Source of the DNA: Phycisphaerae bacterium
GTDB lineage: Bacteria; Planctomycetota; Phycisphaerae; UBA1845; UTPLA1
Direction: 5' to 3'
Length of the DNA: 25,969 nucleotides
Assembly: GCA_029259995.1 (NCBI GenBank)
Contig: JAJDEC010000062.1
Coordinates: forward strand, 1-25,969
Each line of letters begins with the position of its first letter. Position 1 is the stretch's first letter. A model generated the notes under the pieces. The model was given only the letters and a program-made list of their open reading frames with translations. It searched no databases and was not told the origin of the DNA. Shown one piece after another: positions 16,300-23,570 of this stretch. The position numbers and the translations under genes are program-made.

Positions 16300-16832
16300 A
16301 CGTTGGAAACACATGGGTTGGCGTTGGTATCGGCGGTATCATCGCACTATTGCTGGTCGCCGGCATCATCACACTGATCGTCCTCGCATTCCGCAATTCA
16401 CGCGGCGCCGGACTCGGTTCAATCGTCGCGATCGTCGTGATGCTGGGTGCAATCACGGCGCTGACACTTCCAGCCTTCAATAGTCAGCCCGCCCCGTCTG
16501 TGGCCGTATCCGTGCAGGAAACATGGCCGCTGCCTCGATCCGATGCCCGTGTGACCGAGACGTCGCGACAGGAGACTCAGGACGCCGCATTCACACCACG
16601 CCAAGGCGCCTCTGTCGAGAGATCAACGCCACTGGATCCCCCTCGACAAAGGCAAAACAATATTCCGAAGATGCTCCTGGCCGCGTTCAGTCTGGCCGCG
16701 CTTGTGTCGCTCGCGCGAGTCGCCGTGGATGGCCGCAAACATGTCGGATTCGCCGCCCCCACGCGTATCATCGCCACACTGGCGTTTGTCGGACTCTGCG
16801 TCATTCTCTCGAAACTGATGCCAATTCTCTGA
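16296..16832 (+). CDS. Four-helix membrane protein of the kinase operon, unknown function
   Basis: This 178-residue protein has no family I recognise. Two hydrophobic segments near the N-terminus (about 9-32 and 39-60) and two near the C-terminus (about 124-142 and 155-172) flank a polar middle of about 60 residues. The middle is rich in Ser, Thr, Arg and Gln (for example TETSRQETQDAAFTPRQG), looks disordered and has many possible phosphosites. The start overlaps the kinase stop as ATGA, so translation is probably coupled and the protein likely works with that kinase. A role as partner or substrate is inference from position only. Confidence 0.7.
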   Translation: MNVGNTWVGVGIGGIIALLLVAGIITLIVLAFRNSRGAGLGSIVAIVVMLGAITALTLPAFNSQPAPSVAVSVQETWPLPRSDARVTETSRQETQDAAFTPRQGASVERSTPLDPPRQRQNNIPKMLLAAFSLAALVSLARVAVDGRKHVGFAAPTRIIATLAFVGLCVILSKLMPIL

Positions 16833-16891
16833 ATCCGCCGCCGAATCGTGGCGTGTCCTTGGGATCGTGGGTTGAGAAGGACCTTTGCCGC

Positions 16892-16918
16892 GGAACTTCC
16901 ACTTTCCGAAGGGTTAGC
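16892..16918 (+). promoter_or_regulatory. ECF-type promoter motif upstream of the first ECF sigma gene
   Basis: GGAAC (16892-16896), 14 bases, then GGGTTAGC (16911-16918). This is the same pair found before the FHA gene and, on the other strand, before the second ECF sigma gene. It lies in the gap after the kinase operon, about 115 bases before the chosen sigma start. It is compatible with autoregulation or control by the other sigma factor. Confidence 0.5.
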
Positions 16919-17034
16919 CTTTACGCGCGTCAAGGAAGCCGCGATCATATCCGAACCTCATTGATGAACCGCTCGAAGTGGTCGGCACGGATCAACGAAG
17001 ATCCGGCGTTGAATGTGTACCAGTAAACCGAACG

Positions 17035-17949
17035 ATGGGCGACGCATTGTCTGATTCGAATAACGCTGACCAGTTTCTGGTGACCGCCATTCGCAGCGGC
17101 GATCAGCGCGCGTGGCGACAGCTGATCGATCGATACCAGGGAAGATTGCTCGCATTTGCGAGGACGCGGCTGCGCGGCCCGGGCGAAGCCGAAGACGCCC
17201 TCCAGGAAACGCTGCTCGGTTTCGTAACAAGTCTCGCGCACTTCGACGAGAGTCGATCCCTGGAAACCTACCTCTTCGCGATTCTGCGTTACAAGATCGG
17301 CGAAGTCCTGACAAAGAAGAACAGACGCAAGGAAGTCATTACGGGCTTCGACGTCGACGACGACTCCCCCGGCATCCCCGATCCGGCAAGTGTCGAAACG
17401 CCGAGCCAGTTCGCCGCCCATCACGAACTCACGCGCCAACAAGCTGACGCATTGGCGATCATCCTCCGAAAGCTCATCGAGGAGTTTCGCGACCGGGACA
17501 AACTCGACGACCTCAAAGTCATTGAACTCCTTTTCTACGTGGGCCTCCGAAACAAGGAGGCGGGCGAACGACTTGGCCGCGATGAAAAGGCGATCGCCGG
17601 TGTGAAGTTCCGGGCCCTCAACCGATTACGCGAGTACCTCGACGAATTGCCCACGGAGGAACGCAATCTCCTGGGGAATGCCTCCGTGTCCAGCGAAGCG
17701 ACAGTTTCGCACGTCTGGCGCGATCGGCGGCTCAGTTGCCTCAAGCGAAGCACACTGGGATCGCACGTCCTCGGGGTACTGGACGAACCCTGGGCGTCCT
17801 ATGCCGCCTTTCATATTGAAGAAATTGGCTGCCTGATGTGCCGCGCCAACCTGGAGGACTTGTCCCGGGAAAGCGAGCGCATCGGCGAAGACGTCAGCGA
17901 TCGAATGTTCCAATCCAGCGTCGGATTTCTCTCGCGGCGCGGAAACTAG
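17035..17949 (+). CDS. ECF-type RNA polymerase sigma factor with a C-terminal Cys/His extension
   Basis: This 304-residue protein is much longer than a classical ECF sigma factor (about 180-200). Residues about 13-92 form region 2 (AWRQLIDRYQGRLLAFARTRL, EAEDALQETLLGF, ETYLFAILRYKIGEVL). Residues about 160-202 form region 4, with the DNA-binding helix-turn-helix NKEAGERLGRDEKAIAGVKFRALNRL split by a turn. The remaining 100 residues are extra and contain C235 and H260-X5-C266-X2-C269 in FHIEEIGCLMCRANLEDL. This resembles the zinc-binding anti-sigma motif HX3CX2C with altered spacing. A built-in inhibitory or metal/redox-sensing module is the likely reading. The start is uncertain: GTG at 16978 is in frame and neither site has a clear Shine-Dalgarno. 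The family match begins at about residue 12. Confidence 0.83.
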   Translation: MGDALSDSNNADQFLVTAIRSGDQRAWRQLIDRYQGRLLAFARTRLRGPGEAEDALQETLLGFVTSLAHFDESRSLETYLFAILRYKIGEVLTKKNRRKEVITGFDVDDDSPGIPDPASVETPSQFAAHHELTRQQADALAIILRKLIEEFRDRDKLDDLKVIELLFYVGLRNKEAGERLGRDEKAIAGVKFRALNRLREYLDELPTEERNLLGNASVSSEATVSHVWRDRRLSCLKRSTLGSHVLGVLDEPWASYAAFHIEEIGCLMCRANLEDLSRESERIGEDVSDRMFQSSVGFLSRRGN

Positions 17950-17956
17950 CGAACCG

Positions 17957-17985
17957 TTGCCCGGAGCTGCCAGAAACGTTATCCT
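17957..17985 (+). promoter_or_regulatory. Possible promoter of the deoxyhypusine-synthase-like gene
   Basis: TTGCCC (17957-17962) and TATCCT (17980-17985) are 17 bases apart, with four of six consensus matches each. They lie just after the sigma-factor stop and about 90 bases before the chosen TTG start. Weak. Confidence 0.3.
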
Positions 17986-18074
17986 CTCGCACCTTCCAAA
18001 GCCATTTTCAGGGGATGCCCCCCGGCTTGATTTCGAACGCAAATGGCGGACAGCCAGAGCGAAAGGGACCTGCC

Positions 18075-19043
18075 TTGACAGCGATTTCAGACTTCCTCAA
18101 CCTCAATTTTCGCCACTTCAACGCGCGTGAGACCGTCGATGCCGCCAAGGCCTGGCGTCATCATCTCGCCGAAGGCGGTGAAATGCTCCTCGCCATGGCT
18201 GGCGCCATGAGTACGGCCGAGCTCGGCATCTCGCTTTCACAGATGATTCGGCAGAAGAAAATCCACGCAATCTCCTGCACGGCGGCGAATCTCGAGGAGG
18301 AAGTCTTCAATCTCTTCGCCCACAACGATTACCAGATGGTTCCCGACTATCGGGATCTCTCACCCGAAGAAGAGGCCAAACTGCGCGACAAGGGCATGAA
18401 TCGCGTCACCGACACATGCATCCCTGAAACCGTCATGCGCAAGACGGAAAAACACCTGGTCGACCTCTGGGCCGATGCCGCCAGGAACAGGCAACCGAAG
18501 TTCCCCTACGAATTCATCTACGACCTGCTGGATCGCCCCGGCATTCGAGACGGCTTCGAGATCCCACCAGAGCACAGTTGGATTCTTGCCGCGAAAGACA
18601 TGAACTTGCCGGTTTACACACCCGGATACGAAGACTCCACGCATGGCGGAATCTTCACAGCGAGTGTCATGTCAGGCCGCGTTGAGGGCCATCACGCCAT
18701 CAAGTCCGGAACGCAACAACTCCAGCACCTCGCGGATTGGTACTGCCAGCGCGCCGAAAACAACACGCCCGTTGGTATCTTCCAGATCGGCGGCGGAATC
18801 GCCGGCGACTTCCCCATCAGTGTCGTGCCCATGCTCATTCAGGACTTCAAGAAAGAAGTCCCCTACTGGGCGTACTTCGCGCAGATTTCCGACAGCACGA
18901 CCTCATACGGTTCATACTCCGGCGCCGTCCCCAACGAAAAAATCACCTGGGAAAAAATCGATGTCGATACGCCGAAGTTCATGATCAATTCCGACGCGAG
19001 TATCGTCGCGCCGTTGATCTTCGCCTACGTCATGGGGCAGTAA
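18075..19043 (+). CDS. Deoxyhypusine synthase-like protein (aminobutyl-transferring polyamine enzyme)
   Basis: This 322-residue protein belongs to the deoxyhypusine synthase family. Eukaryotic and archaeal members use spermidine and NAD to modify eIF5A. Bacteria lack that target, and bacterial members studied so far make polyamines such as homospermidine or guanidino analogues. Conserved marks are LAMAGAMSTAELGISL (40-54), CTAANLEEEVFNL (68-80), TPGYEDSTHGG (182-192), QIGGGIAGDFPI (237-248) and SYSGAVPNEKITWEKI. In the last, K294 aligns with the catalytic lysine of human deoxyhypusine synthase (SWGKI). I chose the TTG start, preceded by AAGGGA at good spacing, because the protein then begins with the family-typical ISDFLNLNFRHFNARET. 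An ATG at 18015 has its SD too close. It converges with the next gene, only three bases apart. Confidence 0.85.
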   Translation: MTAISDFLNLNFRHFNARETVDAAKAWRHHLAEGGEMLLAMAGAMSTAELGISLSQMIRQKKIHAISCTAANLEEEVFNLFAHNDYQMVPDYRDLSPEEEAKLRDKGMNRVTDTCIPETVMRKTEKHLVDLWADAARNRQPKFPYEFIYDLLDRPGIRDGFEIPPEHSWILAAKDMNLPVYTPGYEDSTHGGIFTASVMSGRVEGHHAIKSGTQQLQHLADWYCQRAENNTPVGIFQIGGGIAGDFPISVVPMLIQDFKKEVPYWAYFAQISDSTTSYGSYSGAVPNEKITWEKIDVDTPKFMINSDASIVAPLIFAYVMGQ

Positions 19044-19046
19044 GGC

Positions 19047-19379
19047 TCAGCGATCGTCTTCCAGCGTGTAGTTTTCGCCGGCGGCCCGGATCGCGATTTG
19101 GACGGCGTCCTTGGAAGGCAATTCGCCTTTGACGATCATCCAAGCCTTTTCGGCCTTGTGCGATGCGACGACCTGTGTGACATTCGGCAGCTTGCCAAGC
19201 TCCTCGCGAATATGGCCCTCGCAGCCTTCACACGTCATGCCCTTGACCGTGTAAGTCACGAGCGTTTCATCCGGCGACGAAACCTTCGGCGGCTCAACGT
19301 CGTGGCTGGAGCACGCGGCCTGGAACATCGGGATCATTGCGATCATCGCAATGGCATGAATAAAACGTCGCCTTATCAT
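19047..19379 (-). CDS. Heavy-metal-associated (HMA) domain lipoprotein
   Basis: This 110-residue exported protein has a basic/hydrophobic signal (MIRRRFIHAIAMIAMIPMF) and a likely lipidated Cys23 in QAACSS. A single HMA domain follows (about 40-104) with the metal-binding GMTCEGC motif, C50 and C53. HMA proteins of this size, such as MerP and CopZ, bind soft metals like copper or mercury; being outside the cytoplasm it is closer to MerP in placement. No transporter ATPase or regulator for metal resistance is adjacent, so the metal is unknown. The start is well supported by AAGGAGAT seven bases upstream. It converges with the deoxyhypusine-synthase-like gene across three bases, with no room for a separate terminator. 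Confidence 0.85.
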   Translation of the reverse strand: MIRRRFIHAIAMIAMIPMFQAACSSHDVEPPKVSSPDETLVTYTVKGMTCEGCEGHIREELGKLPNVTQVVASHKAEKAWMIVKGELPSKDAVQIAIRAAGENYTLEDDR

Positions 19380-19464
19380 CGTGTATCTCCTTCAACGCCA
19401 ACTCGCCGCCGCTGAACCCTGAGTTCGATGATGCGCCTGAGTTGACTCTGTTTGCTTGCATCCA

Positions 19465-20058
19465 TCAGGGCACGACCCAATCGGCGACAGATTCGCCGCT
19501 GGAATTCCAGTCAAATCGAGCCCGCAAGTGGCCAGACACGTCGAGCTTCAACCAATCCAGACGCGACACAGTGACTTCAATAACACAAAACCACGCGCTC
19601 GCCTCCTCGACAGATCGACGATTGGCCGACACAGTCGGACCCTCCACACCGCCGGCGAGAATCGTCCCCGGCGAAGCAGCATGCATGAATTCCTCGCGCT
19701 GCGTACCGTTCAGGCCGGTCCAGCATTCCTCGATGATCTCGCCATCCAGGATCGCTTGCGCCCGGCCGGACCATCGCAGTTGTACGCGCATCATCGGATC
19801 ATAGAACATCCACGAGACCCGCGGGTCCGCCGCGATTTCCGCTATCTTGTCGCTCCGCCGATCCGAATAGAACCACAACTGCCGCAAGTCCCGATCGACC
19901 CGTCGCAGTACAACCGTCCGAACGTCGACGCCTCGATCCGGCACGACCGTCGCGAACTGTCCCAGCCGGAAAGGATGGCGCGGCTCGCCGATCGCCATCG
20001 CCAGATCGCGCCAGCTCCGATCCAGGATCGATGTCAATGTGAAGACGTTTTCGTTCAT
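19465..20058 (-). CDS. Pyridoxamine 5'-phosphate oxidase-like FMN-binding protein
   Basis: This 197-residue cytoplasmic protein has the split-barrel layout of the PNPOx-like flavoproteins: GVDVRTVVLRRVDR and LWFYSDRRSDKIAEIAADPRVSWMFYDP (about 43-87), where the family binds the FMN phosphate. A middle LRWSGRAQAILD strand follows, and the protein ends at VADWVVP. Family members include PdxH and many flavin or haem oxidoreductases. The lack of the longer PdxH C-terminal motif makes a general flavoprotein more likely than true PdxH. The start at MNENVF has no obvious ribosome site but matches the domain start. It lies 98 bases after the second ECF sigma gene on the same strand, with no terminator seen between them. 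Confidence 0.75.
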   Translation of the reverse strand: MNENVFTLTSILDRSWRDLAMAIGEPRHPFRLGQFATVVPDRGVDVRTVVLRRVDRDLRQLWFYSDRRSDKIAEIAADPRVSWMFYDPMMRVQLRWSGRAQAILDGEIIEECWTGLNGTQREEFMHAASPGTILAGGVEGPTVSANRRSVEEASAWFCVIEVTVSRLDWLKLDVSGHLRARFDWNSSGESVADWVVP

Positions 20059-20155
20059 GAAAATGCACCGCGTGGCTCAATACGCGACAGAAACTCCACC
20101 TGCCGGAATTCAGTCGTTTTCCGTTCGACTGACGCAGAATCGCAGCGCTGCCGTC

Positions 20156-20782
20156 TCAATCGTCCCGTGACACTCCGAGCTTTTCCGCCTGCTCCCGAAG
20201 CAATTTGAGCGCGCGATGACAAATCATGTGAATCGAGCCGATCGATCGATCCAGCGTCTCGGCAACATCGGAAACCGCCCGCCCTTCAATGAATCGCATC
20301 TTGATCACTTCCCGATAATGATCCGGCAACGTGGCAACGCACGCACTGATCACGCCCAATGCCTCGTCCTTCCGAACAACCTGGCTCGGCGTCGAGCCCT
20401 GTGCCATCACCCGCGCCATCAAGTCCACATAGGTCGTTTGATGGCCTCTCGACGGCGCCGCATGTACCTCGCGACGCACATCCCGCCGCTCGGCCCGCAT
20501 CGCTCGATGTTCGTCAATCAGCTTTCGATCGAGAATGGCGTACATCCATCGCAGAAATGAGTCCTGGCCCTGGTATGTGAACTGAGAAATCGCCCGGAAC
20601 GCCTCCAGATACACCTGCTGCAGGATATCCTCGGGCTCGATCTTCGAACGCATCACGGCGTCCATCTGCCGAAGCAGTCTCGCTCGAAGCCGCGGATGAT
20701 AAAGGACGATCAACCGGCGAGCGGCGACATCATCGCCCTCCCGGGCGTGATCGATCAGGATTCGCGTTTCCTCGACATTCAT
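20156..20782 (-). CDS. ECF-type RNA polymerase sigma factor, planctomycete type
   Basis: This sigma factor has 208 residues, normal ECF length. Region 2 covers about 8-95 (RILIDHAREGDDVAARRLIVLYHPRL, EPEDILQQVYLEAFRAISQF, SFLRWMYAILDRKLIDEHR). Region 4 covers about 143-200 (LPDHYREVIKMRFIEG, AVSDVAETLDRSIGSIHMICHRALKLLRE). The GQDSFLRWMYAILDRKLIDEHRA type is common in planctomycetes, often beside PknB-like kinases. Here the divergent neighbour is such a kinase. I chose ATG over a TTG at 20851 because the TTG start lies inside the ECF-like promoter motif. No anti-sigma factor is adjacent, so control may be transcriptional or through the kinase. Confidence 0.88.
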   Translation of the reverse strand: MNVEETRILIDHAREGDDVAARRLIVLYHPRLRARLLRQMDAVMRSKIEPEDILQQVYLEAFRAISQFTYQGQDSFLRWMYAILDRKLIDEHRAMRAERRDVRREVHAAPSRGHQTTYVDLMARVMAQGSTPSQVVRKDEALGVISACVATLPDHYREVIKMRFIEGRAVSDVAETLDRSIGSIHMICHRALKLLREQAEKLGVSRDD

Positions 20783-20837
20783 GTTTCGCCACGACTCCGC
20801 AATCGCCGTTTCGTTGGGAACCCGTTTCCCGAAATCG

Positions 20838-20865
20838 CCTAACCCTTGCAATCAACGGGAGTTTC
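20838..20865 (-). promoter_or_regulatory. ECF-type promoter motif upstream of the second ECF sigma gene
   Basis: On the minus strand GAAAC (20865-20861), 15 bases, then GGGTTAGG (20845-20838), followed about 55 bases later by the sigma start codon. The downstream element is identical over eight bases to that before the FHA gene, at identical spacing. Confidence 0.5.
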
Positions 20866-20878
20866 GTTCAATGATACC

Positions 20879-20904
20879 GGAATGACAAGCCGCCTGAAGG
20901 GTCA
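20879..20904 (+). promoter_or_regulatory. Weaker ECF-like motif upstream of the third kinase
   Basis: GGAAT (20879-20883), 15 bases, then GGGTCA (20899-20904). Spacing and the GGAA and GGGT cores match the three stronger motifs, but the TTAG part is changed. It lies back to back with the sigma gene's motif, about 150 bases before the kinase start. It may be chance. Confidence 0.3.
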
Positions 20905-21054
20905 AAAACCTGTCAGAAATTGTAATCGGACGAGAACCAATACCTGCTAGGCTACTACATACATAGTGAGGAGCATTCGCGTTCGGGTATAACAACAGGT
21001 CTGCGATGGATTTGAGTACCCCGCTCGAACTGCAACTCCAGTCAGGAAACGGAG

Positions 21055-22935
21055 ATGCAGGCCGCGCTGACGGCTCGGCCGCCCATGACAGATACATTCC
21101 AGCCATCTGGTGAGTCACACGATGCCGACCTCCGCGATGAGGCGGTCGGCAGGCTCATCAACGAGTTCTTCGATCGACGCGAGAGCGGCGAGGATTTCAC
21201 AAAGGAGGAGTTCCTTGCCCAGCACGCGGAGTACGCGGAGGAATTGCGCGATCATCTCAAGGGCCTGGATCTGATCTCTGGAATCGGCTCGTCTTCCGCC
21301 GACGACCCGCTGAAAAACAACCAGACGCAGTCCGTCGCACACGATCGCCGCCGCCTTCCGAATGATGGCGACGAAATCCATATTCCGGAAATCCCCGGCT
21401 ATCAGATCCACCGCCCCATTGGTCGTGGCGGCATGGGACTCGTCTATAAGGCGACGCAGTCGTCCACCGGCCGGCAAGTCGCCCTCAAAGTCCTGCTCGA
21501 GGGCCCGTTCGCCGCACCGCAATCCCGAAAGCGATTCGAACGCGAAATCTCGCTCTCCGCCCAACTCCGACATCCAAATATCATCCCGATTTATGACAGC
21601 GGACGAACCGACGGACGCATGTACTACGCCATGGAGTACGTTCGCGGCCTTCCGCTGAATGAATTCATCCTGCGCGAAAACCCCGGCGTGAAACAACGCC
21701 TTCAAATGTTCTTGAAAATCGGCGCAGCCCTCCGGCACGCCCATCAGCGCGGCGTCATCCATCGCGATCTCAAACCGACCAACGTACTCGTCAATGCCGA
21801 CGGCGAACCCCATCTCCTCGACTTCGGTCTCGCCAAGCAAGGCACTTTCAGCGACATGACAACGTCACTGACGGCGCAGATCATCGGCACACCCGCGTAT
21901 ATGTCCCCCGAACAGGCCGCCGGCGATCCGTCCGGAATCGACGTACGCACCGACGTCTATTCACTCGGTGTCGTGTTGTTTGAAATGCTGTCCGGGCAGA
22001 TGCCTTACGACACCAAAGTCTCGATCGGAAAACTGCTCACAAACATAGCGAAAACCGATCCGGACGAATCAGTGCTGGCAAAGTCTCGAATCGATGCGGA
22101 ACTGACGGCGATCCTGCTGAAAGCGCTTGAGAAGAATAAGGACGATCGGTATCAGTCCGTCGATGCGTTCGTTTCGGATGTCTCGCGATACCTCGCCGAC
22201 GAACCGATTTCCGTTCGCCCCGCAACCGGTGTATATCTGTTGCGGAGAATGTTCTGGAAGCATCGCATCGCCGCGGCCACTGCCGCCGTCGCTGCCATAT
22301 TGCTGGCGGGAGCCGGACTGACCTGGCATCGCGTCAATGCGAAGTTTGCCGAAAAACAAGAGCAGATCGCGTTGCGCGACATTGAATTGAAGAAAAAACA
22401 GGAAGAACAGGATCGACTTTACGAAGACATTCAGGAAAAAAAGGATCGCATCACGGCGTATGAAAATACGCTGAAAAATACACTTCAGACACTCAACGTC
22501 GATAGCAAGTCCGCGGAAGCCATTGATGCGTTTCTGAAATTGAATCTGGAGGGCGGTCCTGCCGTCCCCGGCATCGTCAAGGCCCTTTCACGAATCGGCG
22601 AGTCCCAGTCCAGCGCTTCGTCCGGCGGACCGATCTCCGCGCCGGGCAAAGATCTGGAAGCAAAGGAATTCACATTGAGTGATATCGCGTCCGATTTGCT
22701 CGAACCGGCTCAGGCCCCGACGGGAAAGACGCAAGACGATGCCATGCCCATGATCGTCTGGGCATATCTCGAAGGATTGAAACAATCCGCCAGGAAAGAG
22801 GCGGAGCTGGCGGCCACGACGCAGCCGACATCTCAACCGGCGGGTTCCGCGGGCGCCAGCGAACTGGCCGAACGTGACGCGGCCCCTGATTCGGCCGCGC
22901 CCTCCGATTCGCCGAATGCAACCAACAAGAGCTGA
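21055..22935 (+). CDS. PknB-like membrane Ser/Thr protein kinase
   Basis: This 626-residue Hanks-type kinase has an N-terminal segment of about 110 residues (VGRLINEFFDRRESGEDFTKEEFL, a helical region often seen before planctomycete kinases). The catalytic domain is at about 115-382: GRGGMGLVYKA, K145, E164 in FEREISL, HRDLKPTN with D238, canonical DFG at 256-258, and MSPEQAAG. One membrane helix lies near 404-424, then a charged coiled coil (about 428-475) and a low-complexity Ser/Ala/Pro tail. The kinase is therefore cytoplasmic with an outside helical part. The start has AGGAAAC at proper spacing; an ATG ten codons later is possible. It is divergent from an ECF sigma gene, a common planctomycete pairing. 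Its last 103 bases overlap the gene on the other strand. Confidence 0.9.
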   Translation: MQAALTARPPMTDTFQPSGESHDADLRDEAVGRLINEFFDRRESGEDFTKEEFLAQHAEYAEELRDHLKGLDLISGIGSSSADDPLKNNQTQSVAHDRRRLPNDGDEIHIPEIPGYQIHRPIGRGGMGLVYKATQSSTGRQVALKVLLEGPFAAPQSRKRFEREISLSAQLRHPNIIPIYDSGRTDGRMYYAMEYVRGLPLNEFILRENPGVKQRLQMFLKIGAALRHAHQRGVIHRDLKPTNVLVNADGEPHLLDFGLAKQGTFSDMTTSLTAQIIGTPAYMSPEQAAGDPSGIDVRTDVYSLGVVLFEMLSGQMPYDTKVSIGKLLTNIAKTDPDESVLAKSRIDAELTAILLKALEKNKDDRYQSVDAFVSDVSRYLADEPISVRPATGVYLLRRMFWKHRIAAATAAVAAILLAGAGLTWHRVNAKFAEKQEQIALRDIELKKKQEEQDRLYEDIQEKKDRITAYENTLKNTLQTLNVDSKSAEAIDAFLKLNLEGGPAVPGIVKALSRIGESQSSASSGGPISAPGKDLEAKEFTLSDIASDLLEPAQAPTGKTQDDAMPMIVWAYLEGLKQSARKEAELAATTQPTSQPAGSAGASELAERDAAPDSAAPSDSPNATNKS

Positions 22936-23570
22936 GCGAATCGCGTCGTCTGGTCGACCATCGCCGCCATTTCCGTTTCCAGGAACTCCCCCGGCTCAAA
23001 CGCGGCAACCAGGCCCGGCGCAATCTCCCATGTCCGTTCTCGAGACTGCTGCGTGAGGAATGCTGCCAGCCGCGGCGTCATCTTCTCTCGCCACGTATCC
23101 GGATCGTCCGTCATGAATGCATGCGGAGAAATGATCGCATCGGGCTCGGCGAATGGCGCCAGATCAACGGCGTGCATCCGCTTCACACGGGCCGCAGCGA
23201 TCAACCAGTCCTGATCCGTCAGAATCGCCCATCGAAGCGAGGCCGATACGTCACATAGAACGACTCGCCACGAATGCGACATCCGCTCTATTTCAGTCCC
23301 GGATTCGTAGGAATAGGAAAATGCCAGCACGCCCGGACAAGGCGCGAACAACGCCCCGATTCGGCGGCTGTGGCCGACACCCATGAGCGCAAGTCGTCCC
23401 GCGCGACGCAGGATCGCGTTGCGACCGCGCAACCGTACGTCCCAACCAAGCTTCGCCGCCAATCGACGAAGGCGCGTCGTCTCCCGCACACGACGATACA
23501 GGAGCGTCGCCGCAGAGACGCCGATCGCACCGATCCCCGCCACCAGATAAGTCGCATACGTCTTCGTCAA
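22833..23570 (-). CDS. Membrane-anchored protein of unknown function
   Basis: I do not recognise this 245-residue protein. One hydrophobic helix sits at the N-terminus (about 7-24, YLVAGIGAIGVSAATLLY), followed by a basic stretch (RRVRETTRLRRLAAKLGW) and a soluble body with AFSYSYESGTEIERMSHSWRVV. The tail is Ala/Ser-rich. The start is a TTG whose last two bases form part of the upstream stop (TTGA). The first in-frame ATG would remove the membrane helix, so I prefer TTG. It is coupled to the preceding cytochrome-like gene. The 3' end overlaps kinase codons by 103 bases, so the last 34 residues are antisense to that tail. The overlap part is compositionally biased, and the true function may lie in the first 210 residues. 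Confidence 0.6.
   Translation of the reverse strand: MTKTYATYLVAGIGAIGVSAATLLYRRVRETTRLRRLAAKLGWDVRLRGRNAILRRAGRLALMGVGHSRRIGALFAPCPGVLAFSYSYESGTEIERMSHSWRVVLCDVSASLRWAILTDQDWLIAAARVKRMHAVDLAPFAEPDAIISPHAFMTDDPDTWREKMTPRLAAFLTQQSRERTWEIAPGLVAAFEPGEFLETEMAAMVDQTTRFAQLLLVAFGESEGAAESGAASRSASSLAPAEPAG

Noticed and set aside
20783..20851. Upstream TTG start (23 extra codons) for the second ECF sigma factor
   Set aside because: It would place the start inside the predicted -10/-35 motif, and the extra residues do not belong to the sigma domain.
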